From NCBI GenBank assembly GCA_014773175.1, contig VXCM01001566.1:59963-123962 (forward strand): DNA of 64,000 nt, written 5' to 3'. Source of the stretch: Lucifuga dentata (lineage: Eukaryota; Chordata; Actinopteri; Ophidiiformes; Bythitidae). The notes beneath the pieces were generated by a model. That model had not been told where the DNA came from. It made no database searches and was given only the letters and a program-made list of their open reading frames with translations. The stretch's first letter is position 1. Each line of letters begins with the position of its first letter. The position numbers and the translations under genes were made by a program. Positions 47,631-60,899 of this stretch are shown here, one piece after another.

Positions 47631-50600
47631 ACAGCATTTTTACTGGTGGGGAAGCTTGTTGGCCTGCTATAACCAATTTGAATTAAAATCACTAAAAATG
47701 TCTAGAAAAAACAATATTAACCCACTTCCTCCTTTAACATTTATTTGATTATTCATTTTTGTAAATATCAGGCATTTAAAAAACTGGATTGTAGCCATCA
47801 ATATGATGTGAATGCAGGAAAACCTCCAGATTGAGGGTTATCACGAACAAGTATAAATGAGAAAGGAATCATCTGATCACCTGAAAAAGTATGTTAAGAA
47901 AGAATTCCAATAATTGATGTGGTGTGCAATTAAAACTATATGCAGAATCAAAAAGCCATTTATTCTACATGTCAGGGAAAAGAAAGAAAAGAAAAATTAG
48001 CCATGGTGACAATAACTGGGTTTAATTGATTTGTGGTGGGAGCTAGACCCTGAGGAAAAACGAGATGCTCATAATTCTAATCCACAGTGGCACTGTTCTG
48101 GGAAAAACTGTCAGTTATAAATGCAAATGATAGGAACAAACTGGAGAATAGGAAACTGGGGTAGTGAATTAGTCAGTTTATTTGACAATTGAATTGAATT
48201 AAGAGCTGTCTAAAGGCAAAATGTGGGATTATTAAAGAATAAATCATTAGTAAAAGCAATTTACCAGGAAATGGCAACAAATAAAGAAGCAAATGGTAAT
48301 GACAAATATTATAAAGGCAAGTCATGCGAGGAAACCCAATAGCATAATAAACTTAAGGCAAACAAGTGATGTTTGTGGGGCATTAATACCTGCACAGACT
48401 GACATCCATGAAAAGGTGTTTTCATCCATCAGACATGCAGTTATGCAAAACACTGATGATCTTTTCTTTAACCCTGGGACATTACAGGTCCTTTGGTGAG
48501 TCATATGTGTAATTATTCTCACTGGCAAAGGGGGTCCGATGCAATGCTGAATAGACAGTCTTTATTTTTCTGGTCTAAGAGGAAAATCCAAACTCAGTCC
48601 TGTTGCTGTATGAACCAGATATTAAGAAGGTATTTCATGCTTATTATACACACCATTCCTCAAGGGAATTTACTCGACTTCCTATCACAAAATAAGATTA
48701 AGGTTATGGTTTTACCTCAGAGAGAGGCTGGGGCCTAAAGAGAGCATCCTTTGGACAAAAGGCAGGATACATCCTGGACAGGTTGCAGTGTAACACAGGG
48801 CTGAAGACCAACTCATACACACCCATGGGCAATTTCCAATTTCCTGTGCCACTGAACTACTATGAAAATGGCTGTAACAAACGTTAAGAAAGCATAGATG
48901 TAAGTAGTGCACAGGTCTTCCAGGCAGGCAGCTATTTGCTTTGTTCAAAATTATTATCTTAAGTAAACAATCCATTTGTGTATCCACATACTGTTGATTA
49001 CATGGATTATGCTGGTTTGTTTTTACATTAGCATTGTGAGACTTAATTATGAATTCAGATCACAAATATGCAAACACCAACAGCACTGCAAACTTTTCCA
49101 GTAGTTTGCTCCAAAGGAAAAAACTGAAAACTGAAATGCAACCTAAAAAATATATAGATATGCTTAAACAGTTAAATTACAGTTAAAAATATTTGAATGA
49201 AAAAGTTTTAGGAGCTTTCAAGACTTTCAGGTGGCCATTAGCTGTACCAGTTCAGCACACAGAGAGTCCTGCTGAGTAACACAAATACATTCACTGCACT
49301 TAAAGACAAGGGGCTTTTATTTAACGCTTTGTGTTCCCATGAAGGTTGTGTTCTTTTGCAGTACAGAATGCTGCATGTGAAAAGGAAAAAAGAAAAAGAA
49401 TGTGATAAAAAAGTGGTGACAATGGTGAATTTAAGAATAGTTTCAAGGTACAAATTTAAGCTGGCTGAATGTTGTAAATGTATTCTTACATTTCACCTTA
49501 AAGAAACATGTTTTTCTATTTTTTATTTTAGATACAGAACACCATGAATATTTGCCAGGTCTTTTAAATGAGCATGAGTATCTTCAGATAAGGTCATAAA
49601 GGCTTTGTAAAACAAGATTTAGGATACACATTATCTCCACTTATCACATATCACATACAATGTCTCAAAGGTTTCTCAGGCCACATAACAACATAAACGC
49701 ATATGAAAACCACATGCATTCATTGGAAATCAAGAATGACTGAAGGAAGAAACCTATCTACTGTACAATGATTCAAAGCTCAGTAATTCTCCACAGAAAT
49801 GCAATAGACTGTTGAATGCGAGGCCACAGGTGTTTAAGGATGTCAGTGGGTTTGTCTAAGTATCTCATGACATGATGGAGAGATAATGAGAGATCACCCA
49901 GAATAAAGACTTACACCCTGATGTGATCCTATATAATAACTTTGGAGAGTGTGAACAAACTTTTACAATACTTGAGCTTGATTTATTCTCTCTCATATGT
50001 CTATTTACCTTATTTCTCTTGCTCTTTTCCTTTTTTCCTGCAGTACTTCAAACATAATCCACCCACTCTTGAAACCTCTGGTCAGTATACTTGAGATGTA
50101 GCAAAGTACAGGACAGCCCAGAGAACGCAGGTACCATCGTCTCTCTCATATACACTCTCCACAGCTCATATTTCAGTTTATTTGTAGCGGGACAGAATGA
50201 TCTGGTGGACAGCTTCAGCATGTGCAAAGAAAACCACATGCGGTTCATCAACAGTGAACCTGCCACCATCTGGGGTATGAGGGGGTGGATGTGGTGCAGT
50301 CCTCACAAAACCTGGGGATGCACAGAAGCATCTACCTTCCTCTGAAAACTGCATACAGTGAAAGACCTTCTTTTCAGGTCACTCTGTGTTTTCAGCAATG
50401 CACAACAACAAGCCCAGAGGCAGAGGAAGGGAAGAAGAGAAGCAGGGAACTGGAAACTGAGCTGGAAACTGCAGAAGCAAAAGAAAGGATGAGTATAAAA
50501 CTAAACTCAATCTTAGAAAATACACTGCCACCCAGTATTTTAACCTGATGCAGTTATGGAGTATCATCAGTGATTGTCTTATTCCTTTCCGAGGTGCAAT

Positions 50601-51101
50601 GTGGAGTGTAAATGCTTTAATTATCCATTTTTGCCATCAAAAAGTGCAGCATTTTCTGTACAACAGGGAAGCGCTGCAGATCATGTGTAGACTCTCAGCT
50701 GCTGTATTCATTGATCTATTGAAATTGATTTTATTTGTAATAAATATTCCAGTGGGACAGTTTGAATAAAAAGATTTTGCCTGACTTAGTTTCTTTGCTT
50801 TGTTTTTTTTTTTTTTTTTTTTTTTTGTTTTTGTTTTTTTTCTTCCTCTGGTATGACTATTCTTTGATCACAGAAATAAAGCACTCCTGACTGGAGGTTG
50901 CTTATGATAATCTACACAAACCTGATTGTAGGGATTCTCTAAAAATGTAGATCTGTATTCAAATATTATTTGTCCACAGTCTCAATTCTTCACAAGCTTC
51001 TACATTCCTGATATATCCACGAATGTATGCAGGTGGAATTGCAGATATTTCCATAATCTCGTGTCCCTGTGTCTGTATCACTGAATATATATTTGCTGTC
51101 T

Positions 51102-51108
51102 TTGTGTG

Positions 51109-51160
<52 letters not shown>

Positions 51161-51163
51161 TGT
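51102..51163. repeat. (TG)n microsatellite
   Basis: About 30 TG units with two single-base interruptions. Confidence 0.95.
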
Positions 51164-52891
51164 AGCAGTAGAAAAGAACACAGGAAACCAGCAGGAGGGA
51201 GGAGGACTGCAGCACCACTAGAGCAAAATGATGGTGAGGACAACCGGAAGTGCTGCGACACCCGCTTTGACCTGAGAGGGGCAGTAGAGAGCTGGAGATG
51301 CTTTGTCTGAGTTGCCATCATGCATATTGATTACTGCACAGGTTACTAAAGAACGTTCCAGTTTGGTCATGCATCTGCAGTTCAGACACTTATGATTTGA
51401 CATCCTGGCATCTCTCAGTTTCTTTAAGTTGTTTAAAAAGAGTGGCTGTCATTCTGTCATAAACTAATTTAATGGCATTACTGGAGTTAATCCAGTTGCA
51501 GCTTGCTTGTGTAACTATGTATAAGTTCTGATAAAGGCGCTTAACATGCAATAAAACTCATGCGACATTTAGATTTTTGGTCTACAGTCTGTACATATAC
51601 ACGTAAACGTATGTGCAGATTTACATTCATACATTAAAAGCCTGTAAAGTGGAAAAAAAAAATTCTTATAAGGGACTTCTTTCTCCATGTTACCAGATGA
51701 TTTTACCATCTTCACACAAGGTATAATTCACCATATCAATGTTTGTGATATGGTGAAAACTGAAAACTACCTTAAAGCTTTGAAGCTTTCACTTGAATTT
51801 GATCTGTACCCGTACAGACCAAGCAGAAGTGTTAGCGGGGAAAATCCTACTTCATCATACTTATCTGCTGAACATTCATATATTATATGATATTATATCA
51901 GTTATCATTATTCAGTGACTTAGTAACATTTGTTAATATTTGTAATATTGCAGATTTCAGCTTGAGCAATGTGGGTAAAATGAGTGTGTGATGGTAGTAG
52001 TCAATAAGAGGCCGCTCTGTGTGTGTGGGTTCCAACAGTTTTTGTGGGTTGTAAAGTTGTGCAGCAGTGGGAATGACCCAAGCTGCAGTGGGAATCATTT
52101 TTAGCACAAAGGCTTGATGCTTCAGGCCAACCCAATCCAATGCCTACACCAGTGGATGGGAGTGAAGTGTGTTAATGCTTACTCATACTACTTACATACT
52201 ACATACATACTTGTATTGTAGGATCAATGAGGAGGAATACAGCATTTCTGAAAGTCTTTTCTGTTATTTAGCAAATTGTTAATCTGTTTTTCCTGTGGAT
52301 TTAATCAGAAGTCATAGTACAATGAATTAAGATGAATTTCCTTTTTCTGAGGGAAAAATCAGGACAATGCTCAGATCTGGTTTCCCTCCTCCGACTGTGT
52401 GGAGGTGTAGGTGATGGGTATGAATATGTTTTCACTGAGACCAGTCTGCCAGCTTTGGGGTTTAATTCCTACCATTAAAGGAATACAGGATGATACATGT
52501 GATGTACAGTGACATGGGGTACATCAGAGGGAGTCAGAGTTGTGCAACATGGGGACAGATGGCTGACAACTCCTACAAGACATCTTTTTACTGTGGATTA
52601 CACCATCTGTGCCAGATGCTAAGTAAACTGGCTGATGGACAATTAATCACATGCAGATCTTCCACTTTGAAGGGAAATCAACACTCATCTGTCCTCATAG
52701 CAACTTTTAATGCTTTTTATTAAGAAGAAACATGTGGCTTATAAGTGAAAGGTCATGCAGTGTCCTACTATCTATCTTATCTCTGCTGAATTTGGACGAA
52801 TTATACAGCTGCAGTTCACAATACCACAATAAGTCTGCCGAGCTTTGACATGCTTTCGATAACTGATTAAAATGCAATGTTTGTAAGTATA

Positions 52892-54068
52892 CAATAGCAT
52901 TCAAAAGTTTGGAATCACCCAGAAATTTTGATTGAAATTTATACTTTTATTCATTGAGGTATCCTTAAATTGACCAGAAATTATAGTTGACAAACTCTGC
53001 TTTTCAGATCTTTGACAGTTTTTTTTGAAGATATTCAGGGGAAATTTCTATTTGTGCCTGATATACTGTAGCTCTTCCCATTCCTCCATCTTTTCATTTC
53101 CTCTCCATCTCACAGATGTTCTCCAACTTGAGCGAAACACCTCATAGAGTCATCCATCCAAAATACTCTTCCAGTCATCCACTGGCCATGTTCTTTTGCC
53201 CATTTTAACCTTTTCTTCTTATTTCCAGTTTCAGCTTTGAAACTCTGCCTTTAAGGCAGCATGTGGGAGTCATCTTTTCACTGTTGTAGATTACATTGGT
53301 ATTTGGCATGTACTATTTCAGGATGCAGTAATTGAGGACCTATAAGATGTCTATTTCTCAAACTACAGACTCTGATGTAATTATCCTCTTGAGCAGTTGT
53401 CTATCTTGCCCTTCCACTTCTTTTCCTATCCTGGTTCGATCCAGCTTTGCCTTTTCTCTCAAGACAGGGACAACTGGTGGTGGACAACTTTGTGTGAAAT
53501 CTCCAGTTTCTTGGCAATTTGACCCATGAAATAACCTTCATTTCTCAAAAAAAAACAAAAAAAACAACAACAACAACAAAAAAATAATAAAAAAATAAAA
53601 AAATAAAAAAATAAAAATAAATAAATAAAAATACAATCAACTGGTGTTTCTTGAGAAAGCTGTTTTGTTTTACCCATTTTTGAACCCAAACTTGAACTTT
53701 AGGAATGCAAGTACCTTGGAACCTAAGTTAAGACAATCTACCTGAGCAGAAAAATGGGTCTTAGGTGTGCTAACACAATTGCAAAGATGTTTCTAATCTC
53801 CACTTAGTAGTTAACATTATTATTAAGCATGAGCTAAAAGAGTTTATTATTAGGACACTAGAGTAATGACTGCTGAAAATGGGCTTCGCAGTTTTATGTG
53901 AATAATTACCTAGAAAGCAGTGATTTCCAGCAGTAATAGCCATTTGCAATGTTATTAATGTCTCAATTATATATATTTAATTCAATTTAATACCACCTTG
54001 GTGCAGAAAAGTATCAATTTTTATCAAACACATGAACATTTCTGGGTGATTCCAAAACTTTGCAAGTG
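52892..54068 (-). mobile_element. Degraded Tc1-like transposon, about 1.18 kb
   Basis: The terminal inverted repeats are recognisable: left TTCAAAAGTTTGGAATCACC near 52900, right CTGGGTGATTCCAAAACTTT near 54041-54060. TA dinucleotides lie at 52890-52891 and 54069-54070. On the minus strand, remnants of a transposase can be read: a helix-turn-helix-like piece NEGYFMGQIAKKLEISHKVV (53459-53545) followed by fragments in other frames down to about 53060. An A-rich tract at 53548-53635 interrupts the region before the helix-turn-helix piece. Stops and frameshifts show it is inactive. The fragment at 13521-13834 is a second copy of the right part. Confidence 0.8.
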
Positions 54069-55076
54069 TACATAAACATATAACCAAAGCACCATAAAGA
54101 AAGTCCTGTCCAATAGTATTTTTTTCTCTGTTGCTTGTGTAACAAACATGGATAAGGTACATAATTAAAAACACTGTGTATTTCACTACAAATATAGAAA
54201 CACATATTACATAAAGAAACTCACAATCTCAATAATCTGAGTGCATCACATGTAGTTTCATTTCTATTTACTGAGCAATAAACTGATGCATTCAGTCCCT
54301 GCCTTCTTGTTTTTCTAGATTTTTGTTGAAATGGCAGGTCAAGCAAAAATAGCTCCCGAATTATGGGGACCACTTTATATTTCAATTTTCAAGGCCCAAT
54401 CAATTATGTTACATTTATCTTTGGTTGAGATTGCCTGATATTAAATGAAAGCAAATGGCAGTTCTGCAAGTGCTACTATAAGTGGCTCAGTCCAAGAAAC
54501 CAATTCTATCTGTTTTTCAAAGTTAAATTGTCACAATATATATAGTCTGTTTTCTTCAAGGTAGGGGTCTCTTTGATGAGATGTAATTGGATGTCATAAA
54601 TTTGAAAACCCTCAACCATAAAACCTGGTAAATAAATTCTATTTTTGCTCTGTTGCAGTCGTAATAGATCAAAGAATAAAAGCCCAGACAATGTCTGTCT
54701 AATATGAGAGTAGAACATGCGTTATTCTGAGAGACATAACATGTAAACCTTTGCCACACATGCTTGACATACTATCAAAAGCCCCTAAAGACTCCCAGTG
54801 TTTTTTCTACCAAGCATCTGGTCAGTGCAGTATAGAATTTGGGCTGAATCCAATTATCATTACATAAACTTAGTAGACAAAATCTTTTTACTGTGATGCC
54901 TTGGATGTCAAGTCAGGAGTAATGTGTGGGGGATACAAAGGAAGAATGACTGCCAGGATGAGTCAGAGAGACTTTGTAGCTGGCTGGGTCAGTGGAACTA
55001 ACAGGACAGAACAGCAAGGAAGCTCAAAAGAAGCCAAATTATTCTATTTTGTCAAATTAACTAATAATTCTGAAAC

Positions 55077-55082
<6 letters not shown>

Positions 55083-55125
<43 letters not shown>

Positions 55126-55134
55126 GAGAGAGAA
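55083..55134. repeat. (GA)n microsatellite
   Basis: About 25 GA units with one extra G. Confidence 0.95.
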
Positions 55135-57272
55135 GCCATGGGGACTGGCATGGCATCTACCGCATGTCATGTTTCCTGTAATTTTCTTGATCTCTGAACT
55201 CTTTGACTTCTAACCACCTTTTCAATCATTAGAGCTTAAAAACCTTCAGAGCCTTTGACTTCAAGAGAACTATTATTGCTGAGGTGAAAGTGTTTCAGCA
55301 TGTATCTCATTGGCAGTGCTCTTTGTGCTAGTTCCATTTTCTAGGTCTGCAAAAATATGTTACATCACCATCACCATTATGCAGGTGCATTATCTAGCAC
55401 TTTCAAGCTTGAGAGCAATTTTGTGTTGTTTGCAATTTACTTAAAGACATAACAGATAGACTAATCAAAGAAGACACCTCTGAATTACTGCAAATCTTTT
55501 ATATCGAATGGAAGGCAAACTTTTCTTAGCTTGCTTTTCATTGAGAGGAATGTAAAGTGCACAAATTCAGATATTATATGAACCAGATACTTACAGCAGC
55601 ACTGGATCACTCTAACAGCAGTTATTACCCTTTCACAGGGATACCTAGGCCACACATTATCTGCTGTATAAGAAAATCGATGCAGCAGAGATATCAAAGG
55701 CTGGAAGGTTTGTCAGTAAAGGTCAATACTTTCTCACGGTTGGTACTGGATTTGCTGCCCATTAAACGGCAACATTTTCTTTTTCTTTACAGTATTTACA
55801 AAAGCAGAGAAAAGTTTGGAGAGGACAGAATTTTTACGTTAATCCAATTTACTGTTTGTTCTCTTACATTTTTGTTTTGGATACCAAACTGTCATTCAAT
55901 AATATTTTAATCTGGGCTTCCACTGCATAATTGATTTTGATCTCTTCAGTATGTTAAAAAAATATCATGACAAGGCAGAATAGTTACATGGATATTAGCA
56001 TTAAAAGAGCCAATGACAGCTTTGACATATTTGATTTAATTTGATTTGACAGACAATCACTGCATGTCACATACAGCAGTAATTTCTGGTTAGAACTTTC
56101 TGCAAATTTCTGTCTGTCACATTTGTCTAGTTTATTCTCTGTATGAATCGATTAACCTGTCGGAAGTGGAAGATCCACTGCCAGTACGAGTCCTTGAGAA
56201 TTCACCGTTGCTCAAGAGAATGATTCCTTGTTCCCATGGAAACCTAAGCAGCTGAGACAGAGTGACAGAAGCAGCGTGTGAGACAGAGAGGATGAGAGAG
56301 ACAGACAAAAGCAGGGAGAGCAGCACAGGTAATGTGGAGAGAAGTTCAGGGGTCTCTGCCAGCTCACTTTCATTTCATCCAGCATTCACTCAGACTGATG
56401 GAGTGAAAAAGCGATCAGAATTCGGTTTGTTCTTTTGTTTAATATGTATGCACCAGTGTGAGTCTCATCAACATGACTTATTATTCTCCGATGCATAGAG
56501 AAAAGCTATATTTCTATGCACGGTCCAACTGCTTCTTCTTCTAATTGCTTTTAATTAGGTGACTGTACAATGGACTGGAATGCTGAATTTAATGCATTTA
56601 ATGTCAACTTTTAAATGCATGTTTCTTTGAAATGTTCAGTTCTGTATCTTCCAAAAAATACAACAATAGTGATAGCGCAGACGGGAGAATATTGAACTGT
56701 TCCTGAGTTCAATATTCTTTTAATACGCATTGTGTTAACAGAATAAGCTAACCCCAACCCTAAGCCATTATGTGCTCTATTGTGCTATATAGAGCTGGGG
56801 AACACAGGACCCTGGGAATATAGAAATGACCTCCACATTGATAAGTGTGATTTGTCTATGTGAATTGTGATTTGGCAACATGAAAAACAGGTGTTATCTT
56901 CTCGTATTCTCTAAAATAGTTGCAGAGTCTGCAGCTTCAATGCCTGTGAGACATTACAATCCCCCATCTCTTTTTGTTCAGTTGATGCCTCTGCAAAATG
57001 CAGTTTTTTTATTTATTTATTTATTTTTATTTTTTTATTTTTTTTACAGAAAATGACCTATCTGCTCTCTTATCCTTGTTAAGTTATTAGTTTTGATCCA
57101 CAGACACCACTTTCTCCTTAACCCATTCAGCAACTTTATCTCTCTGCATAACCCTCCCTCCTCAGGAACCCCCTCTGCAGTTCACTTATCACCATTTTTC
57201 TATCAGTGTGGCACAAACATAACATATTGTCTGCCTCTACCTCGCCCACCACTTCCGCTCACTCCAGATTCC

Positions 57273-57273
57273 C

Positions 57274-57319
<46 letters not shown>

Positions 57320-57411
57320 CTTATCCTCTGGCTCTTGTTTCACATTCAGCTTCACGTCAGCATTATGTGAGGCTGTTATGTCTCTGCCCACATCCTTTCT
57401 GCTTCTCCATC

Positions 57412-57450
<39 letters not shown>
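57273..57450. repeat. Paired (TC)n microsatellites
   Basis: Two TC arrays, 57273-57316 and 57416-57450, separated by 100 bp of pyrimidine-rich sequence. They account for the serine/leucine-rich frames here. Confidence 0.9.
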
Positions 57451-57457
<7 letters not shown>

Positions 57458-58085
57458 TTCATCTTCACTGTTTCTCTGTCTCTTTGACACAGTCTGTCAT
57501 TTGACATCTGGAGATGTTTGCTTGAGAAGCCTTGGGCCCTTGGGCCAGAGGACCTATCAAGCATATTGTGGATATCAGCACTCAGTGGTTTCAGGCAGAC
57601 AGACAAATACACAACAGATGATGATGTTTTAGTTTATGCTAAAATTTTTACTACATTTAAATAAAAATCATTGCAAATCATTCCATCTTTATGTGGAATG
57701 ATTTGCAATAATTCCACATAAAGATGAAAAAAAAAATTTTTCAACTGATTCTTAAAAAAACACCGTGTAGTAAATCTGTGCAATGAAAATACATTTGGGA
57801 TCTACATCTAAAGGTACATTAAGGTTATATACACTCCAGCCCATCCATATATTATCTTTACAAGTAGAGTTCATTCAAACCTAAACATTAAGAAAACATA
57901 AGACTGTGATTATTGAGGAAGTACAATGGTCAAACTCTACTGACTTGTGTCTTTAAAAAGCCATGGAAGAAACGACTTGTTTTCCTGATTTCTTCCACAT
58001 ACTAAAGCACTTTTGGACAGAAATGTAAGATTAGGATGATTCAAAACTAAACCACAGAGACAGGTGTAAAGCAGATCTGACTGGA

Positions 58086-58600
58086 CTGGTGCATAAGTTG
58101 ATCCATCCAGCCACCCATTCAACTATTCATTCATTCACTCATTGTCTGGGTCAGGGTCATGGATGCAGCAAAACAGCAAAGATGTCCCTCCCCATGGTAA
58201 TGCTGGGGGATCACGAGGCAGTCCCAAGCCCAATCAGATATATAATCACTATGCCCCATGGTGAAGTATACAGTATGTGTCTGGAATACATCCCCAGGGA
58301 CGTGTCCAGGAGGCATCCTTTTTAGATGCAGAATCCCCTCAGCTGGCCTCTGTCAACATGAAGGAACATGAAGGAAAAAATAAACAGAGAAAATAGAGAT
58401 ATTTTCTCTATTTTTCTTTCACGTTCCCTACTGATGTTCAAAGTCCATAAGGGTGAGTCCTGACACCCTACAGAGGAACTTCATTTCAGCTGCTTGTGTC
58501 TGTGATCTCATTTTTTCAGTTACTACCCAGAGTTCATAACCACAGCTGAGGTTTGGAACACAAATCAACCAGTAAATTTTAACCATGACAGTACATGTGT
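58086..58600. repeat. Diverged interspersed repeat, probably LINE-derived
   Basis: The segments CATCCATCCAG-like start, GTCCAGGAGGCATCC and, at about 58478-58570, CATTTCAGCTGCTTGTGTCT followed by GTTACTACCCAGAGTTCATA resemble a very common teleost repeat whose consensus I recall only approximately. No intact frame. Family not assigned. Confidence 0.45.
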
Positions 58601-60890
58601 GTATATAATATACAAATATCTAAATAATAGACAACAGCAAAGCAAGCTACCTCCTACATAACAGCCAGAAATAAACATGGACATAAAATTTCTGATGTTG
58701 TGTCGTTTCCAACAGAATGACGCATTGATTCAGGTTTACTGCTCACTGCAAATGATAGAAACAACGGGTGGTGGAACTGAGGTGGAACAATCAAGCAGAA
58801 ACTAAGTCCTCTGCAGCAGCATTTGGGCTTTGTGGTAAACTTGGAATAGTGGCCAAAGTTGGAAGTCACATGACCTCCAAAAACCCAAAAGAAGAAATTT
58901 CCTGAATTTCATATACACATTTTCAAAATTTACTTTTAGAATTATCACAGTCACTTAGGTGCAATATTTAAAAACCTTCAAGAGCTATATCACTTAATTT
59001 TTTTAACCAGGAACCAGGTGCATATGTTTTGGGTGAACCGCTCTCATTGGAATGAATGGTTTAGATAGCTCATCCACTTTTTAATGCAATGAGTCCAAAT
59101 ACATTTAAAAAAAAAAATTTATTAATTAAAAAAATACTTTAGGTCTGTTGATGAGCTACTGCTGCAGAGAGTACAATGTTTGAGAGATTAAGTGCAATCA
59201 CTGGACCAAACTTTGTAAATTGAAGACCTTTTGCCATTCATCTAAAAGGGTCCATGTCCTCAATACGTCTGCATGCCACAGTGGCCGTGGCTGCCACATG
59301 GAGATAAATGCTACTACCTTTCCTCACACTAGTTTGAACTGAAGAAGCCTTTCGGATGAACGGCGAAATGTCTTTGATCTGAAAATTTTGGTCCAGTGAT
59401 TAAACTTAAGCTCCCAGACAGTGAAGTGGAATATAATACAAGAGCAACTATCTAACTATACAAGAGCAATGACAAAACGACAAAACAAAAACTATGGTGT
59501 CTGTTGTTTGTCATGTTCCTGCTCAATTTGTTTTGCATGCTGAGAAAGAATTTCTGTCCTATCTGGGAAACATTCACAATAAAATGAGTAAATACAAGGA
59601 AACATTGACTACTACTGGGATGGACATATTTTCTCTATTTTTCTTTCATGTTTCATTCATATATCTATTTGTCTGGCCACTTCCCTGTACTTTTACTCTG
59701 TACTATTTTTGGAAATGGCATGTTTTGATGTTCAAATGGATCTCAACAAGGTGAGTTTTTACACAGCTGCACTTTTAAACCACTTAGACAGGTTGCCAAA
59801 TGGGAAAGAGGAAGATGATAAAAGTGAGAACATATATAATGGAGCTACTCGCTAGCATGTTTTAGTTATGAATAGCTACATTACACTATAAACAGCGTAA
59901 AAAGTATTACAGGAGAACCAAATACTAAGAATGACATCATACTCTTTTATCCACAGTTTATATTTTCATCTTTAAAAAAATATTTTTATATATCCGTTTA
60001 CTTAGAGCTAAAAGCTATTTTGAATCTGAGGATGAGTCAGGATTGAGTGCCACCTCCCGATTGTTGCCTACTGTACATATTTTGTTCTCCTTCTCCCCAC
60101 TTTCTCCTCAAGAACAATACCAGCAATCCCTTTCTGTGGCTGACTGAAAAATTGATTGAGGATTGCATCAATAAGACGCAGACCTCTATCTGTGGCCAGT
60201 GCATCTACATACTACAGTATATGATAAATTATGTTTTTGATGTTTCTTGACATATCAGGATCATTTAGTAACCAAAGCCTTGAAATGACAGGCTACAATT
60301 CAGAGGTGAAATCATGCAACGATCCAGCCAGCATGACATTTTTGTGATGATTGTATAGCAGAACTACTGTATATAGGAACTCCATCCTGAGATATCTGGT
60401 ATGCTATAAACATAAAGAGAAATATTTACATCCTCACTTCACATCAAAAGAAAACTGCCAAACTTGTGGGAGGTTTAATTGAGCTAATAAGTAATTAATA
60501 GAACCTGGAACACACTTTTACACCCACATCCATTCTCATGTTACTCATGTTATCATTTTACACTGTTTACTATAATTACTTGTGGTGTGAATAACACAAT
60601 ATTTTTATGACGTGGTAAACTAATAATAAATTGATTCTGAAAGTGTGTTTTTGCTTTCAGGTTTCATTTAGAAATTTTGAAGTGAAATTTATTTTGGTCT
60701 GTATAAATATACATGCAACCAAAAAATACAGTTCCAACAATATTTATAAATAATTAAACTAAATAAAAAAGCAACGAAAGCCAACCCTCATGCTGAACAT
60801 GTTTGGCATCCACCATCACATCATAGCAAAAACTCTATATTCTTTTAACACACAATTTCAATATCAGTTTATACCTTACTCCAAAAACAT
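58601..60890. other. Intergenic, no gene seen
   Basis: AT-rich unique sequence apart from the repeat fragment at 59215-59400. Confidence 0.45.
59215..59400. repeat. Fragment of fish retroelement-like repeat (AAGAAGCCTTTCGGATGAAC)
   Basis: The sequence around 59341-59372 (GAAGAAGCCTTTCGGATGAA then CGGCGAAATGTCTTTGATCT) matches a motif repeated widely in fish genomes near retroelement ends. A short, diverged copy; the boundaries are approximate. Confidence 0.4.
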
Positions 60891-60899
60891 TTCGAATTT

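Larger units (their letters stand above)
46176..52891. other. Intergenic, no gene confirmed
   Basis: Includes the artefactual duplications around N at 47207 and 47425, the real-looking 56-bp tandem pair at 47519, and (TG)n at 51102. Sequence at 48745-48850 (GGACAGGTTGCAGTGTAACA, GGGCAATTT) resembles a common fish interspersed repeat. At 50045-50550 several open frames overlap, but I recognise no protein. Confidence 0.45.
54071..58085. other. Intergenic with simple repeats, no gene seen
   Basis: AT-rich sequence with (GA)n at 55083 and (TC)n at 57273 and 57416, plus palindromes at 56686 and 57670. No coding exon recognised. Confidence 0.5.

Noticed and set aside
50959..51321. Histidine/threonine-rich minus-strand frame
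   Set aside because: Translation of the (TG)n microsatellite.
57093..57632. 179-codon serine/leucine-rich frame
   Set aside because: Produced by two (TC)n microsatellites; no conserved domain and no splice context.
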